This document shows, in pieces, positions 22,438 through 29,708 of a DNA stretch of 31,644 bases; positions within the stretch are counted from its first letter, which is position 1; every line of letters starts with the position of its first letter. Location of the stretch: NCBI GenBank assembly GCA_003133425.1, contig PKXI01000239.1, positions 1 through 31,644 of the forward strand, read 5' to 3'. Source of the DNA: Acidobacteriaceae bacterium. GTDB lineage: Bacteria; Acidobacteriota; Terriglobia; Terriglobales; Acidobacteriaceae. The position numbers and the translations under genes are program-made. Below the pieces are notes generated by a model, which had not been told where the DNA came from, did no database searches, and saw only the letters and a program-made list of their open reading frames with translations.

Positions 22438-23838
22438 TTTTCTCGCTTCCACGTCGAAGATTGCGGGGTCGGGCTCCTTGAAAAAGGCGGCGTGCAGCGA
22501 GCGTACTGCTTCTTCGGCGTCTTCTTCTTCGATCATGAAGCTCATGTTGATTTCGCTTGCTCCCTGGGAGATCATGCGCACGTTGACGTGGCGGACAGCG
22601 TTGAATACCTGCGCGGCAATGCCGTTCTGGCCGCGGATATCTTCGCCGACCATGCAGACGAGCGCCTTTTTGCCTTCGCACTTGACGTCCGCGAGCTTGC
22701 CCAGGTCGGCGACGATGGCGGGCAGCTTGTCGTTTGCATCGACGGTGAGCGATACGCTGACTTCGCTGGTGGAAACCATGTCCACCGGGCACTTGTGCTT
22801 GTCGAAGATGGCGAATACCTGGCTGAGGTAGCCATGCGTCATGAGCATGCGGCTGGCCACGATGTCGATGATGCTCAGCTTCTTTTTTACCGAGATGGAT
22901 TTGAAAGGACTCTTGCAGTGCGGCGCCAGCGAAATGATTCGCGTGCCCTCGCAGCTGGCGTTGTGGCTGTTCAAGACCAGCACCGGAATGTTCTTTTTGA
23001 CCGCCGGCAGAATGGTTGCGGGATGCAGTACCTTGGCTCCGAAGTAGGCAAGCTCAGCCGCTTCTTCAAAACTGATGACTTTCACGCGCAGCGCATCGGG
23101 GCATACACGAGGGTCGGCGGTCATGATGCCGTCAACGTCGGTCCAGATTTCGATAGCCTCGGCCGTGAGCGCGCCGCCTACGAGGGCACCGGTGAAGTCC
23201 GAACCGCCGCGACCAAGCGTGGTGGTGATCCCGGCCTCGTTGGAGGCAATGAAGCCGCCCATCACCGGCACCTTGCCCTCGCCGATGAGCGGAAGCAGTA
23301 TCTCCTGGGCGCGCTTCTCGATGATTGCGTCCTGAGGAATCGCCTTCTGGAACTGCGAGTCGGTGACGATGACTTCGCGCGCGTCTATATGCGCTGCGTC
23401 GATGCCCATTTCGCGGAAGGCCGCCGCGACAATGCGGCTGGAAATGCGTTCACCGTAGCTCACAATCAGGTCGGAGATGCGCGGCGTGAGTTCCAGAATT
23501 GCCGCGAGCCCGCGCAGAACCTCGTCGAGCGAGTCGAAATTTTCGTCGATCATCTTGACTAGTTTGGAAGCTTCGGCGGCGTTCTTTATCAGCGCACAGG
23601 CCGTGTCGCGATGCCGTGAACGCAGGCGCGAACTGATGGCCAGAGAGCCTGTGCGGTCGCCAAGTGCGGCGCATGAGGCAGCCCGGAGCAACTGGTCGGT
23701 TACCTTCGCCATTGCGCTGACTATCACTACAGGTTGCTTCCCCATGGCAACGCGTCCGGCAACTATGGCTGCGGTACGCCCAATGGCCGCCGGGTCCTCC
23801 ACCGACGTGCCGCCAAACTTCATCACAACCAGGCTCAT
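22411..23838 (-). CDS. lysC: Aspartate kinase
   Basis: Phosphorylates aspartate, the first and regulated step toward lysine, threonine and methionine. The 475-residue product from ATG 23838 (GGGAAG upstream) begins VVMKFGGTSVEDP, the kinase signature. It continues with GRGGSDFTGALVGGAL and EIWTDVDGIMTADPRV, and ends with two ACT domains (SIKVKKKLS-like start SISVKKKLSIIDIVAS; VCMVGEDIRGQNGIAAQVFNAV), the usual site of feedback inhibition. It is monofunctional; there is no homoserine dehydrogenase part. The final residues (KQLTVKSEQ) come from the repeat array and are unlikely to be conserved. Upstream is asd, downstream dapB. Confidence 0.94.
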   Translation of the reverse strand: MSLVVMKFGGTSVEDPAAIGRTAAIVAGRVAMGKQPVVIVSAMAKVTDQLLRAASCAALGDRTGSLAISSRLRSRHRDTACALIKNAAEASKLVKMIDENFDSLDEVLRGLAAILELTPRISDLIVSYGERISSRIVAAAFREMGIDAAHIDAREVIVTDSQFQKAIPQDAIIEKRAQEILLPLIGEGKVPVMGGFIASNEAGITTTLGRGGSDFTGALVGGALTAEAIEIWTDVDGIMTADPRVCPDALRVKVISFEEAAELAYFGAKVLHPATILPAVKKNIPVLVLNSHNASCEGTRIISLAPHCKSPFKSISVKKKLSIIDIVASRMLMTHGYLSQVFAIFDKHKCPVDMVSTSEVSVSLTVDANDKLPAIVADLGKLADVKCEGKKALVCMVGEDIRGQNGIAAQVFNAVRHVNVRMISQGASEINMSFMIEEEDAEEAVRSLHAAFFKEPDPAIFDVEARKQLTVKSEQ

Positions 23839-23931
23839 GCCAATCTTCCCATCGTTCCCTTGCCGGACCACAAGTTTTTGAAAGGGTGCGGTCTTAGTCA
23901 TTGGGCGAAATTTCTATTCCAAATGTCTGCA

Positions 23932-24000
23932 TTCCCTCGGCGGCTAAAGCCGCGATCATTCCGCGAGGCATACGGCACGGCTGAAGCCGTGCCCTTTCAA
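23932..24000. repeat. REP-like double palindrome between asd and lysC
   Basis: Two tandem hairpins: GCGGCT-AA-AGCCGC (23940-23953) and GGCACGGCT-GA-AGCCGTGCC (23974-23993), preceded by TTCCCTCG and followed by CTTTCAAAG. The layout equals the interrupted unit at 3172-3385. Placed in the asd-lysC gap, it could protect or separate parts of the transcript. Confidence 0.65.
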
Positions 24001-24021
24001 AGCCAGTGCCACTTATCGGTT

Positions 24022-25098
24022 TCAGGCGCGCGCAGCGGCCTCAGCAACAGGTTCAAGCTTACCCAGGCTCACCAGCAACTCGGCGTTGAGGATGGTCGCT
24101 CCGGCCGCACCGCGCACGGTGTTGTGCGAAAGCAGCACGAACTTCCAGTCAAGCAGGTTGCAGGGGCGCAGCCTTCCAACGGTGACAGCCATGCCGTTGC
24201 CGCGGTTGCGATCCAGGCGCGGTTGGGGGCGGTCAGGCTGCGATGCCCATTGCACGGGGACTGCGGGGGCGGTGGGCAAATCGCGGCCGGCCAGTGGCTG
24301 AAATTCAGCCCAGGCCGCCAGAATCTCTTCCTGCGTGGCTTTCGTGCACAGTTTGAGGGAGACGCACTCGGTGTGGCCGTCCACGACTGAAACCCGGTTG
24401 CAATGGGCGGTCATGCCGGCGGCCAGCGGCTTGATTCCGTGTCCGTCCAGCTTGCCCAGCAGCTTCAGCGTTTCCGCTTCCATCTTTTCTTCTTCGCCGC
24501 CGATGTAAGGCACCACGTTGTCCAGGATGTCCATGGAAGCCACGCCGGGATAGCCGGCGCCGCTCACAGCCTGCATTGTAGTGACAAAAATCTGCTCAAT
24601 CCCAAAGCGTTGCTCGATGGGCTTGAGCGCCATCACCAGGCCGATGGTTGAACAATTCGGATTGGTAACAATGTACCCGCCCGATGCCTGGCGCGAGGGT
24701 TGCTCTTCGATCAGATGCAGGTGGTCGGCGTTGACTTCAGGAATGACCAGGGGCACATTCGGTGTCATGCGGAAAGCACTGGAGTTTGAGAGCACCGCGC
24801 AGCCGGCGGCGGCGAACTTCGGCTCCATATCGCGCGCGATGGCAGCGTCGATGGAGGCGAAGATCACCTTCGGCGCGCCCTCAGGCTCGGCAGGGGAAAC
24901 CTGCATCTTTGCAATGCGCTCGGGCAGCGGCGTATCCAAACGCCACTTGGCCGCCTCGCCGTAAGTCTTTCCGCTTGAGCGGTCGCTGGCGGCAAGCCAC
25001 GTGATCTCAAACCACGGGTGGTTTTCAAGCAGTTGAATATAGCGTTGGCCGACCATTCCGGTCGCGCCCAGGATGCCGATTGGTTGTCTGTTTTTCAT
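24022..25098 (-). CDS. asd: Aspartate-semialdehyde dehydrogenase
   Basis: Reduces aspartyl phosphate to aspartate semialdehyde, linking LysC to DapA. The 358-residue protein has the NADP site GILGATGMVGQRY (8-20), the catalytic cysteine C149 in TNPNCSTIGL, and HCNRVSVVDGHTE with the active-site histidine. The sequence is of the archaeal/fungal-like long type (GGEEEKMEAETLKLLG) rather than the E. coli type. Start ATG 25098 has GGAGAG somewhat far upstream (13 bases). It lies between icd and lysC on the same strand. Confidence 0.93.
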   Translation of the reverse strand: MKNRQPIGILGATGMVGQRYIQLLENHPWFEITWLAASDRSSGKTYGEAAKWRLDTPLPERIAKMQVSPAEPEGAPKVIFASIDAAIARDMEPKFAAAGCAVLSNSSAFRMTPNVPLVIPEVNADHLHLIEEQPSRQASGGYIVTNPNCSTIGLVMALKPIEQRFGIEQIFVTTMQAVSGAGYPGVASMDILDNVVPYIGGEEEKMEAETLKLLGKLDGHGIKPLAAGMTAHCNRVSVVDGHTECVSLKLCTKATQEEILAAWAEFQPLAGRDLPTAPAVPVQWASQPDRPQPRLDRNRGNGMAVTVGRLRPCNLLDWKFVLLSHNTVRGAAGATILNAELLVSLGKLEPVAEAAARA

Positions 25099-25150
25099 AG
25101 CAGTTTAACTCTCCAGTGTACAGGAGGATGGGTTTAACCGCAGAAGCTCA

Positions 25151-26164
25151 TCACCCCATCGCTGCCAGCACCGCGTCGGCAAACTGGCTGGTTCCCGCCG
25201 TGCCACCTACGTCGCGGGTGAGGGTCTTGTGCTCGGCGTAGACCGTTTCAAGCGCATTCTGCACCTTATCTGCCGCGGCGGGCTCATCGATGTGCCGCAG
25301 CATGAGCACGGCCGATTGGAGGAGCGCGGTGGGATTCGCCACATCTTTGCCTGCGATGTCGGGCGCAGAGCCGTGTACCGCTTCGAAGATGGCGCATTCC
25401 ACGCCCAGATTCGCTCCCGGCACAAGGCCCAGGCCGCCAACGAGGCCGGCGCAGAGGTCGCTCACGATGTCGCCGTAGAGATTTTCAAGCAGCAGCGTGT
25501 CGTACTGGAAAGGATTCATGACCAGTTGCATGCAAGTGTTGTCGATCAGGTGCTCGCCGTAGAAGATATCCGGAAACCCCTCGGCCACCTTGCGCGCGCA
25601 GCTCAGAAAAAGCCCGTCGGAGAGCTTCATGATGTTGGCTTTGTGGATGGAGTGAATCTTCTTGCGGCCGTGCTTGCGCGCGTACTCGAAGGCGAACTTC
25701 GCAATGCGCGTGGAGCCCTTCTCGCTGATGACCTTGATGCTTTCAACCACGCCAGGAACAACCTCGTGCTCGAGGCCTACGTACTCGCCCTCAGTATTTT
25801 CGCGGACGATGATCAGGTCAACGCCGGGCCAGTGGGTGGCCACGCCGGGGAGATTCTTGATGGGCCTGAAGTTGGCAAAGAGATCGAACTTTTTGCGGAG
25901 CGTAACATTGATGCTTTTGAAGCCGCCGCCGATGGGCGTGGTCACAGGGCCCTTCAGAGCGATGCGGTTGCGCTCAATGGATTCGTAGAGCGCAGCGGGA
26001 ATGTACTCGCCATGAATCTCGAAGGCCTCGGCTCCGGCAGCGAAACGCTCCCAGTCGAACTTGACGCCAGTGGCTTCGAGGATGCGAACAACCGCATGCG
26101 TGACTTCGGGGCCAATGCCGTCGCCGGGGATCAAAGTAATTTTGTGGGTCTTTGTTTCTGCCAT
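25151..26164 (-). CDS. NAD-type isocitrate dehydrogenase (IDH3-like)
   Basis: A decarboxylating beta-hydroxyacid dehydrogenase of 337 residues, likely oxidising isocitrate to 2-oxoglutarate. The start MAETKTHKITLIPGDGIGPEV is typical of the family. The substrate loop TTPIGGGFKSINVTLRKKFDL resembles mitochondrial NAD-dependent IDH rather than 3-isopropylmalate dehydrogenase. ENTEGEYVGLEH, the Mg-binding NLYGDIVSDLCAG, and VHGSAPDIAGKDVANP follow. The choice of IDH over LeuB or homoisocitrate dehydrogenase is from this loop and is fairly but not fully safe. ATG 26164 has AAAGGGA upstream. It is 24 bases from nrdR, and asd follows 52 bases later, so one transcript is likely. Confidence 0.85.
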   Translation of the reverse strand: MAETKTHKITLIPGDGIGPEVTHAVVRILEATGVKFDWERFAAGAEAFEIHGEYIPAALYESIERNRIALKGPVTTPIGGGFKSINVTLRKKFDLFANFRPIKNLPGVATHWPGVDLIIVRENTEGEYVGLEHEVVPGVVESIKVISEKGSTRIAKFAFEYARKHGRKKIHSIHKANIMKLSDGLFLSCARKVAEGFPDIFYGEHLIDNTCMQLVMNPFQYDTLLLENLYGDIVSDLCAGLVGGLGLVPGANLGVECAIFEAVHGSAPDIAGKDVANPTALLQSAVLMLRHIDEPAAADKVQNALETVYAEHKTLTRDVGGTAGTSQFADAVLAAMG

Positions 26165-26178
26165 TGCAATTCCCTTTC

Positions 26179-26192
26179 CAGCTGACAGCTAC
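26179..26192 (+). repeat. Two-unit 7-nt repeat at the nrdR stop codon
   Basis: CAGCTGA (26179-26185) and CAGCTAC (26186-26192) follow the same 7-nt CAG spacing as the longer arrays. On the minus strand the nrdR stop codon TAG lies within the second unit (26191-26189). Short, so weak on its own. Confidence 0.4.
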
Positions 26193-26662
26193 TTTTTCGA
26201 TTTGCCGACGCGGCCGCCGAGCAGCCCTTCCAGTTCTTCCTTGAATTCGCGCACGTCTTTGAAGTCGCGGTAGACGGAGGCAAAGCGGATATACGCAACG
26301 GTGTCGAGCCCTTTCAGGTGCTCCATTATCAGCTCGCCTACTTCGCTGGTGGTTCGCTCCCGCTCTGACGCGTCCATCAAAAAGGCCTCGGTAGCGTCGA
26401 CGATCTTTTCCAACTGGCTTGAGGATACCGGCCGTTTTTCGCAGGCGCGGAGCAGACCGCTGAGTACCTTCTGGCGGTCAAAACGCTCGCGGCGGCCGTC
26501 TTTCTTGACCACCATATAGGGGATTTCGTCGATGCGCTCGTAGGTGGTGAAGCGCCGGGTGCAGCGCTCGCACTCGCGGCGGCGCCGGATGGAGTCGGCC
26601 TCCTTGCTTTCGCGCGAGTCGACTACGCGGTCCTGCCCGAAACCACAATAGGGACACTTCAT
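26189..26662 (-). CDS. nrdR: Transcriptional repressor NrdR
   Basis: Represses ribonucleotide reductase genes in response to ATP/dATP. The 157-residue protein has the zinc ribbon with C3, C6, C31 and C34 (MKCPYCG ... CERCTRRFTT) and an ATP-cone domain from about 46 to 136 (PYMVVKKDGRRERFDRQKVLSGLLRACEKR, EVGELIMEHLKGLDTVAYIRFASVYRDF), ending in a basic tail. Length is normal. It begins the minus-strand run nrdR-icd-asd-lysC-dapB. No ribonucleotide reductase gene is in the window. Confidence 0.96.
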   Translation of the reverse strand: MKCPYCGFGQDRVVDSRESKEADSIRRRRECERCTRRFTTYERIDEIPYMVVKKDGRRERFDRQKVLSGLLRACEKRPVSSSQLEKIVDATEAFLMDASERERTTSEVGELIMEHLKGLDTVAYIRFASVYRDFKDVREFKEELEGLLGGRVGKSKK

Positions 26663-26722
26663 GCTATTTGGATTCTATGACATCGCCCTGTTTCTTGTTC
26701 TCAGGGTACAGTGGCTGAGTGC

Positions 26723-27460
26723 TCACGGAACCGGCACAAGCATTGTCTTGCTCGCCACGGCCGTCAGACCATCGAGCGTTTCAATAAACGTGCCGGAAAC
26801 CAGCGGTGCATCTTCCAGATGCTCGAGCAGTTCGGCATTGTTCCAGGCTGCCTCGCGTGCCGAGGACATACTCCATGCTGCCAGGGTGTCTTCAAGTCGC
26901 GACACTTGCGGCAGCGCATCTCCCAGCAGCCGCACGTGCAGGTTCCTTTTGGCGGCTTCGATCAGGCTGTCGAGAGTGGCGTTGAGAGCCGTGTAGTCGT
27001 CGTACTGCGTGCTCGCGTGTTGCGGCTCAATGCCCGTCGCCTGGCACACATCCACCACCGCCTGCGGCAGATCGTGGTTGATATGCGCGTTCATGCCGGC
27101 GAGTGCGAACTGGATGCGCGCAATCGGCGCCTGGTTGCGCACGTTGAACAGGGCCTGCCAACAACCTGGCGCACCGGACCCCGGGACCACTTCTGCTGTC
27201 AGCGCGCCCTGCACCGCGGCAAAGTAAAAGCCGGCAAAACGCACATCAAGCACGGCAAACCACTCGGGATCGCCGAATCCCGCCGCGTCCACACGGGCCT
27301 GCACCGCTCGGGTCACGTCAAGATAAAGCCCATTGAACCACTTCAGTCCATCGCCGTCCGCACAAATGCTCTGGATACTCTCGAGCAACTGGACCACATC
27401 GGCAATCGTCTGCGGCGTTTGTTGAACAGCCAAAAGCAGCGCTGAATCATAGGGGAACAT
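26723..27460 (-). CDS. DUF5995-family protein
   Basis: A 245-residue, mostly helical soluble protein. The features FNGLYLDVTRAVQ, DPEWFAVLDVRFAGFYFAAVQGAL and FALAGMNAHINHDLPQAVV match what I know of DUF5995, in which an NAHINxDLP-type segment is conserved; histidines there may bind a metal, but no activity has been established that I know of. Start ATG 27460 has no clear Shine-Dalgarno sequence, so the 5' end may be shorter or longer. It lies downstream of the structured non-coding region at 27540-27804 on the same strand, which could be its leader. Confidence 0.75.
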   Translation of the reverse strand: MFPYDSALLLAVQQTPQTIADVVQLLESIQSICADGDGLKWFNGLYLDVTRAVQARVDAAGFGDPEWFAVLDVRFAGFYFAAVQGALTAEVVPGSGAPGCWQALFNVRNQAPIARIQFALAGMNAHINHDLPQAVVDVCQATGIEPQHASTQYDDYTALNATLDSLIEAAKRNLHVRLLGDALPQVSRLEDTLAAWSMSSAREAAWNNAELLEHLEDAPLVSGTFIETLDGLTAVASKTMLVPVP

Positions 27461-27539
27461 GGACGGTGATCATAACCCGACTCGCGGGCGTCTGCAAAGG
27501 GAAAACCGCAGGCACCGGTTCGTCCACCAAACGCAACAA

Positions 27540-27770
27540 CGGCCTGAGAATGAAGCTTCTCAGGCCGCTGCCGGTGGGCTGTTGGGACTGGACTGAGGCC
27601 TTCGCGCTTTCGCGAGTGCCAGAGCCGTTGCGGAGAATCCGCCGAGGCGGATCAATGCAGGACTTATCTGGGGGCTGGGGCGCAAGGGCCTCAGGCCTCA
27701 GTCACCTCACGTACGAAACAACTGGAACATTCACTTTTCATCAGCTGGATCAACCTCCTTTCCCGTGTAA
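27540..27770 (-). ncRNA. Structured leader or small RNA, unassigned
   Basis: The region between the DUF5995 start and nadB has no long gene but dense self-complementarity. Segment 27591-27601 (GACTGAGGCCT) is the exact complement of 27693-27703. Hairpins occur at CGCG-CTTT-CGCG (27603-27614), CCGC-CGAG-GCGG (27640-27651) and the 11-bp stem CGGCCTGAGAA/TTCTCAGGCCG (27540-27567), itself embraced by CACCGG/CCGGTG. The last stem, read on the minus strand, is followed by TTGTTGCGTTT, a weak terminator-like tail. I recognise no known riboswitch consensus. The minus strand is favoured because a promoter and a 16-codon ORF lie at its 5' end. Confidence 0.4.
27691..27741 (-). CDS. 16-residue putative leader peptide
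   Basis: ATG 27741 opens MKSECSSCFVREVTEA and stops at TGA 27693-27691. Upstream is AAAGGAGGT (27761-27753), a near-complete match to the anti-Shine-Dalgarno, 11 bases from the ATG, which is slightly long. The peptide contains a CSSC pair. Its last codons (ACT GAG GCC TGA) lie in a segment that is complementary to a site about 90 bases downstream, so a ribosome at the stop codon would block that pairing. This is the geometry of an attenuation leader, but no run of a single regulatory amino acid is present. The product may instead be a small functional peptide. Confidence 0.4.
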   Translation of the reverse strand: MKSECSSCFVREVTEA

Positions 27771-27776
27771 GCAAAA

Positions 27777-27804
27777 GCTATCGCGAAGGTGGAGGAGGAG
27801 TCAA
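27777..27804 (-). promoter_or_regulatory. Candidate promoter of the leader ORF
   Basis: On the minus strand TTGACT (27804-27799) is followed by GATAGC (27782-27777) after 16 bases, or by ATAGCT after 17. A start near 27770 would give a leader of about 30 bases before the 16-codon ORF. The -35 is good and the -10 weak. Confidence 0.35.
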
Positions 27805-27813
27805 GGGGGAAGT

Positions 27814-27927
27814 CAGTGAACAGTGAACAGTGGACAGTTTTCAATTTTCAGTTGTCAGTTGTCAGCTGTCAGCTTCTGGACGTTTGATGCGGGATAGAAG
27901 TAGCTGAGAGCTGAAGGCTGGAAACTG
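27814..27927. repeat. Facing 7-nt-period arrays downstream of nadB
   Basis: Nine unbroken plus-strand heptamers run from 27814 to 27876 (CAGTGAA, CAGTGAA, CAGTGGA, CAGTTTT, CAATTTT, CAGTTGT, CAGTTGT, CAGCTGT, CAGCTTC). Four minus-strand units (CAGTTTC, CAGCCTT, CAGCTCT, CAGCTAC) face them at 27927-27900. The variable four bases differ but the 7-nt phase never slips. It starts eight bases past the nadB stop codon in the direction of transcription. Confidence 0.75.
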
Positions 27928-27935
27928 CTTTTCCG

Positions 27936-29543
27936 CTACCACTCTTCGAAGACGACTCGGCCTTCGCGGGTCAGGACTGAATGCTTTTGGAAGTTCTGGT
28001 CGTCGCGGGTTGGATAGTCGTTGCGGAAGTGCGCGCCGCGGCTTTCGGTGCGGGCCAGGGCGGAGTGGAGGATGGCGTGGGCAACACGCGCTAAGGCTTG
28101 CGCTTCGTTGAGGCGGCGGCTGGTTTTGCCCTGTTGCGCGAGTTCCTGGAGTGCGGCGGCACAGGCGGCCTGCGCGGCAAGGCCCTGGCGCAGCGTAGGC
28201 TCTTCTCGAAGCAGGCCTGCATATGCCCACAGGTCGGCTTGCAGCTGAGTAATGAGGTCTTCGACTTGCGCTGCTTCGGCTGCGGATAAGGGCGCAGGTT
28301 CAGCTTCGGGCGCGTCAACGGGAACGAACGTGAGGCCGTCCGCGATCATCGCCTGTGCGGCGCGGGCGCCGAAAACGAGGCCTTCAAGAAGCGAGTTGGA
28401 GGCCAGGCGATTGGCGCCGTGAACGCCGGTGCATGCGGCTTCTCCGGCGGCGTAGAGGCCGCCGAGACTGGTGCGCCCCGCCAGGTCAGTCTTGATGCCG
28501 CCCATGAGGTAGTGCGCGGCGGGGCGGACGGGGATGAGGTCGCGGGCAAGATCGAGCGCGTAGGGTGCGAGAAAAGCGCTGATGCCGGGGAAACGCTCGT
28601 GGAGGTTAATGCCGCGCACATGGCGCGTGTCGAGATAGACGGGGCGTGCTGTTCCCTGCTCACTCAGGCCTTCGCGGGCGATGGCGCGGGCAACAACATC
28701 GCGCGGGGCGAGTTCGAGCAGGGGGTGGTAGCGCTCCATAAAGCGCTCGCCGCGGTCGTTGCGCAACCAGGCGCCTTCGCCGCGCAGGGCTTCGGAGAGA
28801 AGAAAGCGTGGCGCGCCGGGCAGCGACAAAGCGGTCGGGTGAAATTGGTAGAGCTCCATGTCGGCCAGTTCGGCGCCGGCGTGGGCGGCAAGGGCGATGC
28901 CGTCGCCGGTGGCAACGGCGGGGTTGGTGGTGTCGGAGTAGACCTGGCCCGCACCGCCTGCGGCGATCAGGACAGCGCGGGTGCTGATTCTATGTGGGTG
29001 TTGATCCTCAACATTGGGGCCCGCGGGAGCCAGATCGACCGCAACGACGCGGCCGCCGGAGGTGACGATGCCGGTGACCATGATCCACTCGGCAAAGCGG
29101 ATGCGCTTTTGTGCACGCGCGAATGCAACCAGCGAGCGGCTGATTTCGGCGCCCGTGGCGTCGCCGCTGGAGTGGAGGATGCGAGGCAGCGAGTGGGCGC
29201 CTTCGCGGGTGCGGAGCAGCTCGCCGGCTTCGCGATCGAAGTTCGTGCCCCACTCAATGAGCTCGGCCACGCGCATGGGGCCTTCAGATACGAGCGCTTC
29301 AGCGGCGGGGCGATACACGATTCCATCGCCGGCGTTTATTGTGTCCTGGAGATGGAGAGCGACATCTTCATCGCCTTCCATGGCGACGGCGATTCCGCCC
29401 TGTGCGTAGTGGGTGTTGGATTCGCTGAGCGACTCCTTGGTGACGACCAGAACATCACCGTGGCGGGCCAGCTCAACGGCGGCGCGAAGCCCGGCAACGC
29501 CCGCTCCCATGACTAGAAAATCAACCTGCGAGGCCCTTGGCAT
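27936..29543 (-). CDS. nadB: L-aspartate oxidase
   Basis: Oxidises aspartate to iminoaspartate for NAD synthesis. The 535-residue flavoprotein has the FAD site GAGVAGLRAAVELA (13-26), NTHYAQGGIAVAM, ATGDGIALAAHAGAELADMELYQFHPTAL, and RPAAHYLMGGIKTDLAGRTSLGGLYAAGEA, followed by a helical C-terminal domain. The order and length fit NadB. The related fumarate reductase/succinate dehydrogenase flavoprotein is less likely, since no iron-sulphur or membrane subunit is adjacent and the NTHYAQGG segment is NadB-like. ATG 29543 has only a weak ribosome site. nadA and nadC are not in the window. Confidence 0.9.
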   Translation of the reverse strand: MPRASQVDFLVMGAGVAGLRAAVELARHGDVLVVTKESLSESNTHYAQGGIAVAMEGDEDVALHLQDTINAGDGIVYRPAAEALVSEGPMRVAELIEWGTNFDREAGELLRTREGAHSLPRILHSSGDATGAEISRSLVAFARAQKRIRFAEWIMVTGIVTSGGRVVAVDLAPAGPNVEDQHPHRISTRAVLIAAGGAGQVYSDTTNPAVATGDGIALAAHAGAELADMELYQFHPTALSLPGAPRFLLSEALRGEGAWLRNDRGERFMERYHPLLELAPRDVVARAIAREGLSEQGTARPVYLDTRHVRGINLHERFPGISAFLAPYALDLARDLIPVRPAAHYLMGGIKTDLAGRTSLGGLYAAGEAACTGVHGANRLASNSLLEGLVFGARAAQAMIADGLTFVPVDAPEAEPAPLSAAEAAQVEDLITQLQADLWAYAGLLREEPTLRQGLAAQAACAAALQELAQQGKTSRRLNEAQALARVAHAILHSALARTESRGAHFRNDYPTRDDQNFQKHSVLTREGRVVFEEW

Positions 29544-29568
29544 CTATTTTGAGGCTACCACCGAGAGG

Positions 29569-29603
29569 CAGTGGACAGGGCACAGTGGGTAGTGGGCAGC
29601 CCT
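29569..29603 (+). repeat. 7-nt-period array upstream of nadB
   Basis: Five units at exact spacing: CAGTGGA, CAGGGCA, CAGTGGG, TAGTGGG, CAGCCCT. This is the one array that lies in a divergent gap rather than past a gene 3' end. An ATTATAAT hexamer-containing site follows at 29617-29624 and could provide a -10 element for either strand. Confidence 0.5.
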
Positions 29604-29708
29604 TGGCGGAATCGGGATTATAATTCTTTGCCATAGATTGATCGGGAGTTACCTGATCGCGTCTAAGAATGCAGCCCGCACAGACACGTATTGGAAAGGG
29701 GATCCGTA

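Noticed and set aside
23839..24021. Lysine riboswitch upstream of lysC
   Set aside because: The gap holds two REP-like palindromes and no sign of the multi-helix lysine aptamer.
27721..27770. Remnant of a 16S rRNA 3' end on the plus strand
   Set aside because: Only about 17 bases resemble the tail, with one extra base; the preceding sequence shows no 16S similarity. It reads better as a ribosome site on the minus strand.
28419..29516. 365-codon plus-strand open frame opposite nadB
   Set aside because: Antisense shadow of a well conserved flavoprotein; Gly/Ala-rich without domain features.
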